A DNA stretch of 64,000 nucleotides from Amaranthus tricolor (taxonomy: Eukaryota > Streptophyta > Magnoliopsida > Caryophyllales > Amaranthaceae). The DNA is taken from assembly GCF_026212465.1 (NCBI RefSeq), contig NC_080059.1, positions 7,625,311 to 7,689,310 on the forward strand. Direction: 5' to 3'. Each line of letters starts with the position of its first letter. Within the stretch, counting starts at the first letter, position 1. The translations under genes and the position numbers were made by a program. Shown here in pieces: positions 31,903 through 43,124 of this stretch. Below the pieces are notes generated by a model. The model was given only the letters and a program-made list of their open reading frames with translations, was not told the DNA's origin and made no database searches.

Positions 31903-33007
31903 GGTCAATTTGGATTGATTCTAAATATTTAATGGTTATAAAAGTCAAAGTAGAAAAATAAAGTTAGAAAGATAATTAAAGGAATATGATCGTTAGAGAA
32001 GTGGAAGAATTGGTTAGTTAGTAAAGAAAAACGGATAAAATAGCAATTAGTTTTCTCACTTTTTTATGGAGGAATTCTGTTGGGGATGAGCTATGATATT
32101 TGATGAAGAACAACAAACAAACTAATGCAAAGTAAACCATAAAAACAGAGCAATCAACAACAATGGAAAAACATAAGAATATATGAGGTATCTATTGATT
32201 ACCTCCCCCTCAAAATAAGTATCTTATCATCAATATAAACTCATTACACTAATGACTCACCTTGCAAAGCTTTAAGAACAATCTCCCAAAGCAAAGATTG
32301 AACCTTTACTTCAATCTCTCACAAACATGCAAATATAAAGAGGAAGAACTCTTATGGTGTGAATCCTAGTTTTACTCTCTTGTATATGCCTCTCCCTATC
32401 TCTAATGATGTTCTAAGACTTCTTATATAGCCTTAAAACATATTAGAATAACCTAGGACAAAAGGGCTTAAAGCCCAAACAAAACCGAACATAAAACAGA
32501 AACGCATTCTGATACGTGGCTGGACCTCGCTCGGGTCGAGCTGTTCTTGCTCGCCTGGTCGAGCCACTGACTAGAACCTTCTGCCTGTTTCCTGCTGCTT
32601 GGCTCAATCGAGCCACTCATGCTCGATGGGTTGAGCAACCTTCAAACCCTTCCATTCTTCGAGTCTTTGCTTCCATAAGACAACACATCAACTCATCATC
32701 AGTTATCACTTGATCAAGTGACCCAAAACATATGCCCTCATACTTCCTTGCACTCACTGCAAGCCAAGGAGTAAGCTACGAGGTGATCGAACTCACCTCC
32801 ATCATGTTGAGATTTGAGGCTTGACTCAACAAATTCTTTTCCTCCAAATGAGGAAAATCATCTCTTTTTTATTCATCTTTTTTAGTTTATTTTCATTTTA
32901 TCTCTTTCACAATTATTTCAGTTACTTTATTAGCATCTATAATTATCTTTGTTCTATTAATTTGACTTTTTTACCCCGTAAATATTTACTCTCAATTCAA
33001 ATAAACA
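31903..33007. mobile_element. MITE family T1, copy 3 (split by a solo LTR)
   Basis: The left end (tttggattgattctaaatat) and the complement of the right end (atttgaattgagagtaaata) are inverted matches, and both agree with copies 1 and 2. A solo LTR at 32078-32831 interrupts it. Without that LTR and one copy of its 5-base duplication the MITE is about 346 bases. Confidence 0.6.
32078..32831. mobile_element. Solo LTR with 5-bp target duplication
   Basis: 754 bases starting TGTTGGGGATGAGC and ending ACTCAACA, so the ends are TGTTG...CAACA. It is flanked on both sides by AATTC (32073-32077 and 32832-32836). There is no internal retrotransposon region, so the element was reduced to one LTR by recombination. 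The interior has repeated cgagc/gctcga motifs. Copia or Gypsy membership cannot be decided from the LTR alone. Confidence 0.85.
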
Positions 33008-33478
33008 TTTAATTAATTGAAAAACATAAATTCAGAATCATATACACTTCCACGATTCATTTTTAGTTGTATTTGTACGGTATTTATCTTTCTAATAATC
33101 TATATTTATCTAACCTTGGTTAGATTTTTCTATTACATACTTTTATAATATTAATATATTATAATTTTTATCTAAATATTAATTCATCATATATACGAAG
33201 TATTGGATAGTGTAAAAACATAAATTACTGCTTATTATTTTATAAAAATTATAGTAAGAAGTTATGAGAATGCTGTGTAATAAAAAAGACATTCACTTGG
33301 GTCATTGGGGTAATTTCATATCAGATTTTTCGAGTCGATTTAAAATCGAATCTTGTATCCATATTTATTTTTATATAATTATCAGTCCTAATTTGATTTT
33401 AGATTGAATCAAGTTCGATTATATAAGTCCATCATACATCTTTGGCCTTTGAATTTGCTACTAAGCAGTTTTTCTAAA
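33008..33478. other. Gene-free AT-rich region
   Basis: No gene or element identified. Confidence 0.5.
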
Positions 33479-33487
33479 TAGAAGTAA
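33479..33487. repeat. Left target-site duplication of MULE copy B
   Basis: tagaagtaa, matching tagaagtat at 40079-40087 in eight of nine bases. Nine-base duplications are typical of Mutator-like elements. Confidence 0.75.
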
Positions 33488-33772
33488 CCATTTCTTATTT
33501 GTCGCCACCAATTTCATTTTATCGCCACCCCCCCTTGAATGAAATTACGACTTTACCCCTGAAATTTAAAAAATTACGAAAATGCCACTAAGCTTATAAC
33601 TTATATAAAAACACTTCAAATCCACTCAATAACACTTTCATCACTTCCATAAAATCAAATTCTTCACATAAAATTAAGCGGAGCTAAAACTTTGGAATCG
33701 AAATCGTCAACAAAAATTCGAGGTAAGTTTTTTTTAAATCAATCGAAGCAAAAAAAAAAAAAAAATTTTGGA

Positions 33773-33834
33773 TTCGGCCCAGTCGCACAAAACGTGCGAC
33801 TGTACAGTCGCACGTTTTGTGCGACTGGGCCGAA
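33773..33834. repeat. Perfect 62-nt palindrome, GTCGCAC motif (left 1)
   Basis: Perfect inverted repeat from ttcggcccagtcgcac to its complement, centred on tgtaca at 33801-33806, with four copies of GTCGCAC in either orientation. It is flanked by an A-tract on the left and a T-tract on the right. Confidence 0.95.
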
Positions 33835-33991
33835 AACAAATTTTTTTTTTTTTTTTTTTTTTAAAATTTTTGAAAGAGTTTGTTGTTAGTTAATGTTATT
33901 TAGTAAATGTTGTAATAATATGTATTATGATAATGTTGTTGTAAGAAGTAGTTATTGATTTACGTATTCGAAAAAGAAAAAAAAAAATAAA

Positions 33992-34077
33992 TAAAACCGG
34001 TCGCACGAACCGGTCGCACAAAATGTGCGACTGTACAGTCGCACATTTTGTGCGACCGGTTCGTGCGACCGGTTTTA
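33992..34077. repeat. Perfect 86-nt palindrome, GTCGCAC motif (left 2)
   Basis: Perfect inverted repeat from taaaaccggtcgcacgaacc to its complement, centred on tgtaca at 34032-34037, with six copies of GTCGCAC in either orientation. It shares the core ctgtacag with the first palindrome and is again bounded by A- and T-tracts. Confidence 0.95.
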
Positions 34078-34277
34078 ATTTTTTTTTTTTTTTTATTGTA
34101 ATGAATTTGTTTAGTGTAATTAATTTATTAAATTTGAGTTGTTTAAATATTTATGAATATAATAATTGTTTAATTATTTGTAAATGTGAAATATTTTACG
34201 TGTTGCTTGTTTTTAATTTATTTGATTTTAAGTAATTTAAAATGTTGTCTTAATTTAAATTATGAAAATTCTAGTAA

Positions 34278-36387
34278 ATGGCTGGAAATCAAGGTAAAGG
34301 AAAAGGGTTTTTTAGAGGTTTATTAAGCGGCAATAGATCTAGGCCTACTTTACTGAGAGGTGATCCCCATGAGAGGGGGGTTACGGGATCTGCAAGGCGA
34401 GCAAGGCAAGAACAAGCGGCCATACATAGTCAGGCCCAACGTTCAAGTACCCTAGAGCAAGTGCGTAGTCGCTTTGAGCGCCAAAGTAGCCTACATAGTC
34501 ATACGGTCGGCTCAGGTGACGATGATACTGATTACGACGAGTCTCTTAGTCGGGAAGAGTCTCTTAGTCAGGATGAGTCTGCATGTCATCCTGTTGATTG
34601 GACGATCGTAAGAGGCCATGCTATTAAGTTCAAGAGTAGAGGGCAGGGCTCGAGTGGCACTTCTGATCGGGCAGGAGTAAGCCAGGCTGAGGATGCGGCT
34701 CCACGGGGGAGGAGGCGATCGCAGTCCGCGGACACGGACTGGTTAATCACATCAGCCCAGCCCGGGGGCCCTGTTGATACTACTTTAATACCCAGCTACG
34801 GTGGGCACGTAGCAAAGGCTATATTTGAGGGATCGGAGCGCACCCCTCCGATTTTGGAATGTCGTGCTCGGAAGAAAACGTTGGATTCAATCATTAGACT
34901 TCAGGACATGTCTGATGAATTGTACAGAGTGTTACCTGGTACTCCCCTTGGTCGGCTGCCGTATATAATGCACCAGCACATCGACAGTGCTCTCATTACG
35001 GCATTTGTGGAAAGGTGGCAGCCTGACACCAACACCTTCCACATGCCGTGGGGGGAGATGACCATAATGTTGCATGACGTGCAACGCATCTTGGGAATTG
35101 GCATTGACGGTTCACTTCCCGTGCAACCGTCTGATAATGAATGGCAGCTTGGCCTGGCCGGCCTTTTTGGTATGCCATTGTCGGAGCTGCGTGCGAAGGG
35201 GCACTTCACAAGCGGCAGCATTAATGTTGGTGCACTGTTGCAGCTATGCCACCGTTCTCAGTCTATGGATACTCAACGTACCGCCTACTACATGGCTATA
35301 GTAGGTTCCACGTTGCTCGTGGATAAGACTAGAGTCGGGATGCGTCCTCACCCTGTTGTTACTGTTACCGCTGATGAGGCTGATATTGATTGGGGTGCAG
35401 TAACGCTTGCTCACATGTATCGCCAACTGGGTATGGCGACAAGGACTGGGTGCAAGACTATTGCTGGTTGCCTGACACTGTTGCAGACATGGATTTACGA
35501 GTACTTCCCAGCCTTCCGCCCCCATCCGCGTCAAGCTGACATGCCGAACAAGACAAGGGCAGAGATGTGGTCCCCGCCGAAGCCAATCCGCGAGCTGAGC
35601 AGACTGATAGACTGTAGGAGCATACTGGATGCCATGACAGAGGCACAGGTTTTGTACATGACTTCAAACTTAATTGTTTAACTTGTCAAGGGCAGAGATG
35701 TTATGTTGATTATGTATTATATTCATTGTGAGCAGGTGGAGTGGACTCCGTACTTGACTTATGATAGGTCTTTATTGAACGAGCACCCACGTACCTCGTA
35801 TATCGGTGGTATCACCTGTTTCGATATCGTGGAGGTCTATTTGCCTGAGAGGACAGTGAGGCAGCTCGGTTTTGCACAGGAGATTCCCTCGGCTCCGCTG
35901 AGACCTACCCAAGCTCTGCGACCAGCACAGGGCTCCTACTCAGTTACATTCGCTTCTTTCTGTATGTTTACGGAGATGTGGAGTAGGTTCCCTTACTGTG
36001 CCCGCGTAGTGGAGCAGGCACAGCGTCGCGCATCAGTTCCATCAGAGGCTGCCCCGGATTACGTGGACTGGTTTAGAGTGTCTTCCCACTGTTTTCTCAT
36101 CCCAGGTGAAGGACCTGCTGCTGCGTTTGGTGCTGCTGATAACAGAGTCGAATATGTTAGTATTCCTAATTATGTATTTTATTTTTATGTTTCATAACAT
36201 GTATTGACTTTGCAATTGTCTGGTTTTACAGTTTGCTGCTGAATTTCCAACTCGACTTGCACCATTGCTCAGGATGCCAGCTATTGCTCAAATGACGCCT
36301 CGGGAAAGAGATGCTGCTGATATGTATTTAGAGGATCTTAGAGAGTTGTTTTCCGAATGGCAACAGTGTAGAGGGCGCAGCCCCTAA
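34278..36387 (+). CDS. Plant mobile domain (MAIN-like) protein carried by MULE
   Basis: Three exons: 34278-35648, 35736-36155 and 36232-36387; both introns are GT-AG, 87 and 76 bases. The product is 648 aa with no stop. Residues 1-200 are low-complexity: a basic start (GKGKGFFRGLLSG), an Asp/Ser-rich stretch near 80-100, and RGRRRSQS near 143-150. The plant mobile domain (PF10536, aminotransferase-like) spans roughly 205-560. Signs are FHMPWGEMTIMLHDVQRILG (254-273), WIYEYFPAF (405-413) and, across the first junction, VEWTPYL and VRQLGFAQEIP. Cellular relatives are MAIN/MAIL1, nuclear proteins of plants linked to silencing and genome stability; many other PMD genes sit in transposons. What the protein does for this MULE is unknown. 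The start codon is supported by conservation in copy A. Confidence 0.88.
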
Positions 36388-36488
36388 TAGACATTTACCT
36401 GTTTTGTAATGCATGAACAATTGTTGTATTTAATCTTTATGTATGAACAACTTTTTAATCGTTTGAACAATTGAATTATATATAAACA
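36388..36488. terminator. 101-bp convergent 3' interval of the two MULE genes
   Basis: The PMD gene stops at 36387 and the transposase-OTU gene stops at 36489 on the other strand, so both transcripts must end in or across this AT-rich interval and probably overlap. No specific poly(A) signal can be assigned with confidence. Confidence 0.4.
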
Positions 36489-39400
36489 CTATGGAGAATC
36501 TAAATTCACCGCGTCTCCGGCGGTGTTATTATGCTGTTGTCGTTGTATGTTGCACATTCTACTCCAAAGTGATATCCTATTACGATATTGTCTTTCTAAA
36601 TCTACACATGAATTGTTAGCTGCTCTCCAATTTTGTTGGACTGGCGGCAGTGGAGATGAATCATCGTTCATTAAAAGCTGAACATAATGATTCCCGTTTA
36701 CCCAATGAATATGTATAAGTTTATTTACGCCATGCATTCCCCCTGTTCTTCTTAAAGGAAGCACTAAACAATTGTACATTGGATGACCATCCGCAGAGCC
36801 ATAATACGCAATTGCTATGTTTAAAAATGTTGCTGCAGAATACAGTGTTGTCGCTTCCAACCAGTGATCGTACGGAGCAGGTCCTTTATTGTGGGCACCA
36901 ACTCTGAATATAGCTTCCTCCACCGAATCTGCTGATAAATATAAGCGTGCATATTGTTCTCTATGCGTTTCCATTTCCAAACTCATTGCACGTCGTAACA
37001 GAGGCCATGCTTCCTCACCCCCTAACTCTGTGGCGGCAATAGCTCTAAATCCACAATTACCGTCACCTATAACATCAATCCAATCAAACAGATATGGCGG
37101 AAGAATAAATGGAATGTGATCTGGCCACGGAAAAAGTGAAAAATCACGACCTGCTGCACCATCTGAATAAATAACAATATATCATTACGCCAATATTGAT
37201 ATAAAACATATAAGATTAAATGAAAAGAAATAAGAGTACCTGATAAGTTGAAACTGAAGTTAATTCCAACTGACGATTGATGCGACCGGCTGCTTGATCT
37301 ACCACTGGATCTCCCGCGTGATGATGATCTTGATCCGCGACCCCTTGAGGACGATCTACTGTACTCAAACGCACTTTTGTTTCTCCTCAAGGTTCTGCTT
37401 GTCATTGGTCTTCCTTTCCTCGGTGGACTTGCTTCGGGCTCAGGTATGTCGTCACCATCGGGGTGCAGCTCATGTTCAAGTACCTGAGAGACGCGTCGTA
37501 GTACTGAGGGGTCGGATTTTAAAACTTCATCCACCAACGATTGAAAGTACTCTTTATCATCGGCGTTTGCGTGCCGTACTTCTTCGTTCGCGTCTTCTTC
37601 TGCATCTAAATACTTTAACGTTTTCCAAAACGGATGTATATCGTCCAAGTACAAAGCACCATTAGACCTGATAGACAAGTAACAGTAACACGCGCATGGT
37701 AATCCGTGGGTTTTTTGAATGACACAACCGCATTTTTCTAAAAGACAACTGCCCAGGGTTAGCATCCGGTTGTGCTCCATCATCAATAGTTCCAAGGCAA
37801 ATATAGAAACATGACGATACAACGGTCGTAGAAAATTTAGTCGCGACGTTCTTGAAATGGAATTCTTAGATTCCTCAAGAGCTTGTCTTATTTTTGATTG
37901 TTGATTCGTAATTTGTGCGTGCGCCCTTTTAAACAGCGTATCGAATGAGCTATTACCGCTACCCAAGTAGTACTTGAAGGAAGAGTGTTGACTTTCAACT
38001 CTACTGGTAGTCTGGTTACCCAAGTGCAAACAATCATTCGTCCACGCACGCACAAATTTCTCTTTGTGAGGAATCCATGTTCCTGCCAAATATTGCACGA
38101 CTCTCCGGTTCCTAGTCGACCAAGTGGACACAATCCCTTCCCATCTGTTTTCAAAATCGGCGATCGTCATACTGTTAACCAAGGGGTTCCATTTTGTTTG
38201 CCTGAATAACTGGCCCTGTTGATTTTTCTTGCCGCCACACAATTTATCGACCATGTTCTCCACGTCATTGCCAATATGCCATACGCATAATAGATGTCGT
38301 ACATCTGCATTAAACATAAATTTAAAATTAATTCAGAAATATATAATACATAGATTGACGATAATTAATAATTAAAACATGTTTACCTGGAAAGACAGCA
38401 TGAATAGCTGCAGACAAACCCTCATCCCGATCCGTTACGATTACATCCGGCGTCTGCACTGTCCCGTAAATATCCCTCAACCTCTCCAACACCCAAGAAT
38501 AAGACACAGCCGCCTCATCTCGCATCAAACATAATGCAACCAAGAAATTATGATTCGTTGGCGTCATTCCAATGATTTCGCAAAGGGGCCACTTTTGCTT
38601 ATTCGTTTTGTACGTTGTGTCTATCAACACAACATGGGGCCACGAACGTAGCATCTGGATAGAAGTTGGATTCGCAATCAATAATCTAGTCAACTGATCC
38701 TCACTATCCAAGTCCCTCCAAACTACATAATTATGCTCCGTGGCCATATACAGACAGTGTTGAAGAGGAGTCCTACCATCCATCTCTTCTCTCCTCATTG
38801 ACTATCTCTCATTGTAAATTTGATTCATACTAGCATAAAAACGAGGAAAATTTCTTCTAATTGAAGACATTATAAATGCTGGTTGCATGCCAGTTGCACT
38901 TAGATCTCGTATGTGCTGCCTGATATCCACAGTCATCCTATTTACTCTTATTTGACCATCTATGTACATGAAGAACGGATGGTTATGTATTCCTTTTTCA
39001 CCAGGAAACACTCTAACCGTCCAAGGTCTTTCCTTTGGGTTACGACTAGTTCCTAAAATCATAAATTTACACCCACAACCCCTACTTTTGGAACCTGGTC
39101 GGGGAGCATTGTCTAAGTTATGCAAATCAACACTTCTTTTATCGTAACGGTGACATCTTAAGTACAGACTCACTCTAGAACGCCCTTCTTTTTTTTTATA
39201 TGAAGCACGTGTAAATTGAAATCCAATTGTTAGTGCTATCTCATTAGCCCAAGTATGTAAATCATCTACAGAATCAAATTCTCTATCGGTAACAAATCTA
39301 TCAGAATAATCTATATTATCTCCTAAATTTTCAAAGTCCTGCAAATAATAATTATAATAACATTATCATAATATATCAAAATAATAATAACTTAAAAAAT

Positions 39401-39515
39401 AATTATTTCTACAAAATAATTATAATAAAATACCATTATTATAGCACAACAATAGATTAAAATAAAATAATTTAATTAAACAAAATAAATTTTATAATTC
39501 GAAGTTAAAAAAAAA

Positions 39516-39565
39516 AAAATAAATAGAAGTCGCACAAAACGTTTTGTGCGACTTCTATTTATTTT
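39516..39565. repeat. Perfect 50-nt palindrome, GTCGCAC motif (right 1)
   Basis: Perfect inverted repeat centred on acgt at 39539-39542, with two GTCGCAC copies, in the first intron of the transposase gene. Confidence 0.95.
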
Positions 39566-39611
39566 ATTTTTTTATTCAAATACAAAAAAAAAAAAAAAAA
39601 AATTATGAAGC

Positions 39612-39682
39612 AGTCGCACGAACCAGTCGCACAAAACGTGCGACTCCCAGTCGCACGTTTTGTGCGACTGGTTTGTGCGACT
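39612..39682. repeat. 71-nt inverted repeat, GTCGCAC motif (right 2)
   Basis: Two 34-base arms (agtcgcacgaaccagtcgca... and its complement) with one mismatch and a 3-base spacer; six GTCGCAC copies. A- and T-tracts flank it, as on the left side of the element. Confidence 0.93.
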
Positions 39683-40078
39683 ACGTTCCTATTTTTTTTT
39701 TTTTTTTTGCAAAAATCGAACCGATTAATTACTTACCGGATCGTTATCATGCACGTCTTGGTATGCCATTGATGTTCGATATAGAGTTCTAGCTTGTTTA
39801 ACTTTACGTATTGTTTTTAGAGAGTTTTTAGAGAGAAGGTATCGTGTTTGAATTCGAATATACTACCATAAAGCCTCTGAAAATTCAATATATATATAAT
39901 TCCGATAATAATGTTATTAAGCGATAACAATGTTATTAAGTGCCATTTACATTTCTTAAACATTTTTTAACTTAAGTGGCATTTTTGTAATTTTTTTTAA
40001 TCTAGAGGTAATATGGTAATTTTGTTAGAAGGGGGGGTGGCGATAAAATGAAAAAGGTGGCGACAAATAATAATTTCC

Positions 40079-40087
40079 TAGAAGTAT
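40079..40087. repeat. Right target-site duplication of MULE copy B
   Basis: tagaagtat, partner of tagaagtaa at 33479-33487. Confidence 0.75.
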
Positions 40088-41861
40088 TGAATTTGTGATT
40101 TGATTGTTGGAAAACTAAAAATCTTGGACAATTTGATTGATATAATGATATGATGTTTACATCTTGTTCTTCCAATTAATTTAATTTTTATGGTGATTAA
40201 AATTTCATCATAAAAAATATTTTAGTTCACAAGTTTTATTACTATCTGATACTATATTTAGAAATTGTGATACATTGTAATTTATTTTTTTAAAAAAACG
40301 AGATAATTAAATTAAATAAATATGATCACTAAACTTATTACGAGACTTTTCAACTAAAATTACACTAAAAATGTATTACCATTCCCATCATTAAGAATAT
40401 TTTCTCCGTTTCAATTTACTCGCAATGCTTGCTTTTTTACGCAGTCCGATGCACTAATTCAATCCTTAATATCTCTAATCATGTATAATGAAAATTTATA
40501 AAAATTTAATATTAATAATCTTGATAATGAGACGAATCAAGCAAAATCTCACTTGACTATATTTTAACTTATAGATAAAAAATTAATCACAAATTAAAAA
40601 TTAAACATGTCATTTTTACTGACATTGCAACTAATTTATAACGAATGAAATATCAAACTACCAATCCAACTTTAATAAATGTCCTAAAGTGCGACAGGTG
40701 AAAATTTCCTCATAAAACTCATCATATGACAGATAGCTACTATTTATAGCAAACAATACTACGTGAAGAAGATGGATGAGTTGCTTCCAGCAAAACAATG
40801 TGCCTTTTTGACAAAACACATTAAAAGGATACACGTTTGAACGTTGATAAAATATACTCTCTATTCTTATAAAAAAAAATACCACAATTATATATTACAT
40901 AAAGATTAAAAAATTATAAGACTAGTTGAATTGTGTAGATAATATTAAAGAAAAGTTGAAATATATATGTGGATAGAATTTTTTAAAAAAATATCAATAT
41001 TTTCGTAATAGGAAATTGTGGTATAGAAAAAAAACAATTAAAAATGAAAGTATTTGATTATCACCCAGACCTCTCATCCTCTCAACCTACTCACAATCTT
41101 CAAAATATCAATATAATTATATATAACATGAGTTATAATCAGAAATAGATGGTTTTAATGTTTAGATAATTCACCTTAAACTAATAATATTTATAAAAAA
41201 CATTAGATTGTTCAGCAACAAAAAACTTAATTCAATGAATATAAATAATATATAAGGCAAAAGCTAACAGACGCTCTCATGACATTATTAACAAGAATAA
41301 TAAAATATTTCAAAGTGCAAACTTAAAAACACAATAAAAGAATAAATAACATAGTATTATATTTTTATATTTGCTTTGGTTATAATTGAATTTTAAATTA
41401 TATTAGATAATATGATTATTACTTATATAATTCTAATTAAATTTAACAAAGGTACAATTTTTTATTTAAAATATAATTATATATATTATCGCCTGGACGT
41501 TAGTTAGTATAGTCCAATATAAACAAATACAATTTTTATCCATATGAATAAGTTTAATTTAGTTTACAAAAATTCTATCTAAATAAAAGTAAGTTCAATT
41601 TAATTAAGAAAGGTGCACCATTAAAAATAAGGTTTATAGGAATAAGTTAAAGACATCAAAAACCTTCATTAACCAACCTCCATTAAGATGATTCTATTGG
41701 ACATTCTCTTGAATATATTGTGTATTACATTGATTACATAGAGAAGAAATTACTTTATTCAAGAGAAGAGAATATCCCAAAGAATTCTCTTAATTAAAAA
41801 GATATTAATGCTTTGACCTATATCTTGTGACATAGGTTAAACGAATTGTTAAAAATAAAAC
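40088..41861. other. Gene-free AT-rich region with MITE fragment
   Basis: No gene seen. A degraded Stowaway-like MITE lies at about 40400-40640 (core gagacgaatcaagcaaaatc). A stretch near 41680-41790 faintly resembles an LTR end but has no borders I can defend. Confidence 0.45.
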
Positions 41862-42369
41862 AAGAAAAATTCCACGTGGTAACTCTAAGGTTTTGGGTTT
41901 TCTACGTGGTAACTAAAACTTTTAAAAAATTCATGCGATAACCTTGAGGTTTACGTAATTGTTCTACCGTGACCTTTTTGCACATAAAAATGTCAGCAAA
42001 CGTTAATTTCGAAGCTTTAAGACTGTTATACGCCTATTTCACTATCAGAAAAATAATATTGGGCGTCAACTTCATCAGCTTTTGGGCGCCATATACAAGT
42101 GTGTGGCACATGAGTTACTTAAGGCGTCACCCACAATGCATGAAGCACAAAGGTGGGTTTAGGCGACAAATATAATGTGTCGTCCAAATATGAAAGTATG
42201 GGCTACGCATAAATAAAAATATGTCGTTCAAAACCTTAATTTCAAAACTATAGAGCAAGAAATGACGATCATTTAAACTTTGCAGTGATGTCTAACATCT
42301 AGTTGTGCGTGAACGGATCGATTATAAATATCCCTGCAAACTTTAAATGGTTGTCATTTCTTGCTCGGT

Positions 42370-42640
42370 TGTCGGAATTAGGCATATAATATGCCATTGG
42401 AAAGCTCTCGAAGCTTAGTTTCTAATGATGCAAACCTTGCATTAATAAAATTTTTCTATAAAAAGGTATTCCTAAAAGATTGAACATATATCAAATTTCA
42501 GCACAAACAAACTTTAAACGATCGTCATTTCTCGCTCGGTTATTAGAATTGAGCATATAATATATCATTGGAAAGATCTTGAAGTCTAGGTTCTAATTCC
42601 GCAAACATTGCAATTATGTAATTTTCCAATTAAAATTTGT
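42370..42640. repeat. Two-copy direct repeat inside the CACTA element
   Basis: The phrase ctttaaa(t/c)g.t(t/c)gtcattt followed by ttgctcggtt... and cattggaaag occurs at about 42340-42440 and again at 42510-42610, with moderate divergence. Function unknown. Confidence 0.6.
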
Positions 42641-42689
42641 AGCAAAAAAATGAACATGTATCAAATTTCAACACACGTTTTTTTAAATT

Positions 42690-42905
42690 AACGATCGGTA
42701 TTGATGCTTACCGAATCATTTTGGTGATTATTTTCATTTTTCATAGTAATTTGTTTTTCATTTTAAGCTTATTTTAGTTCAATGAGTGTTCGGAGAGAGT
42801 TTTTAGAAAGATGTTAGAGATTGAAGGTTTGATAAGTAACCAGGGACAATTTTGAAAGTTCAATATAGAAGGGGTGGCGACAAAATGAAAAGGGCTGCGA
42901 AGTAT
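42690..42905. mobile_element. Right-end fragment of a third PMD-type MULE
   Basis: It resembles the right end of MULE copy B: cttaccgaatc (transposase exon-1 donor region), gagagagtttttaga, a stretch ending gttcaatatagaaggggt, then ggcgacaaaatgaaaagggc, equivalent to the TIR ggcgataaaatgaaaaaggt. The left end and all genes are missing. It was captured inside the CACTA element or inserted there and later deleted. Confidence 0.55.
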
Positions 42906-43124
42906 AGTAATGCCCTAAAAACATAGTGTTTAAGAATGAGAAATGGCTTTTAATTGTAGTTGGATCTAGCTAACCAACTCAAATCTAATGGTTCAGATTC
43001 ACAAACTTTAATCTACCACAAATTCTCATATAAGACAGTTTCACGGTGAGACCATTTTAATTGAGTTAGCCATATATATATTTATTTTTAAAGTGATAAC
43101 TTTTTATAGTCTTAAAACATTAAA

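Larger units (their letters stand above)
36489..39769 (-). pseudogene. MULE transposase fused to OTU protease domain, one nonsense codon
   Basis: Four exons: 39737-39769, 38387-39338, 37240-38304 and 36489-37162, in frame at GT-AG sites; 907 aa if the stop at codon 190 (38802-38804) is read through. Parts in order: a WRKY-GCM1-type zinc region (C73, C99/C101, H129, H131); a MULE DDE core with D251 (VVLIDTTYKT), D314 (IVTDRDEGLSA) and E432 (TSRVESQHSSFK); a SWIM zinc finger (C520, C522, C532, C534; KCGC...GLPCAC); an RS-rich linker (about 643-672); and an OTU domain (about 708-848) with D717-G-N-C720-G-F-R-A and H842 in NGNHY. OTU proteins are cysteine proteases, usually deubiquitinases. The stop TAG replaces a Gln codon (CAA in copy A), and the rest of the frame is open, so the damage looks recent. 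Exon 1 is short and inferred from a good donor and conserved frame. Confidence 0.87.
33488..40078. mobile_element. Full-length MULE with PMD and transposase-OTU genes (copy B)
   Basis: 6591 bases between a 9-bp target duplication. The TIRs share ttatttgtcgccacc, a short spacer, then ttcattttatcgccacccc, and similarity continues for about 100 bases. From left to right it has: TIR, two GTCGCAC palindromes, a PMD gene on the plus strand, a transposase-OTU gene on the minus strand ending 101 bases from the PMD stop, two more palindromes, TIR. The PMD frame is intact; the transposase has one stop codon. It is recent enough that duplication, TIRs and palindromes are nearly undamaged. Confidence 0.9.

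Noticed and set aside
34901..35667. Several open frames on the minus strand and in other plus frames within the PMD gene
   Set aside because: Shadows of the intact PMD exon, whose frame has recognisable domain motifs.
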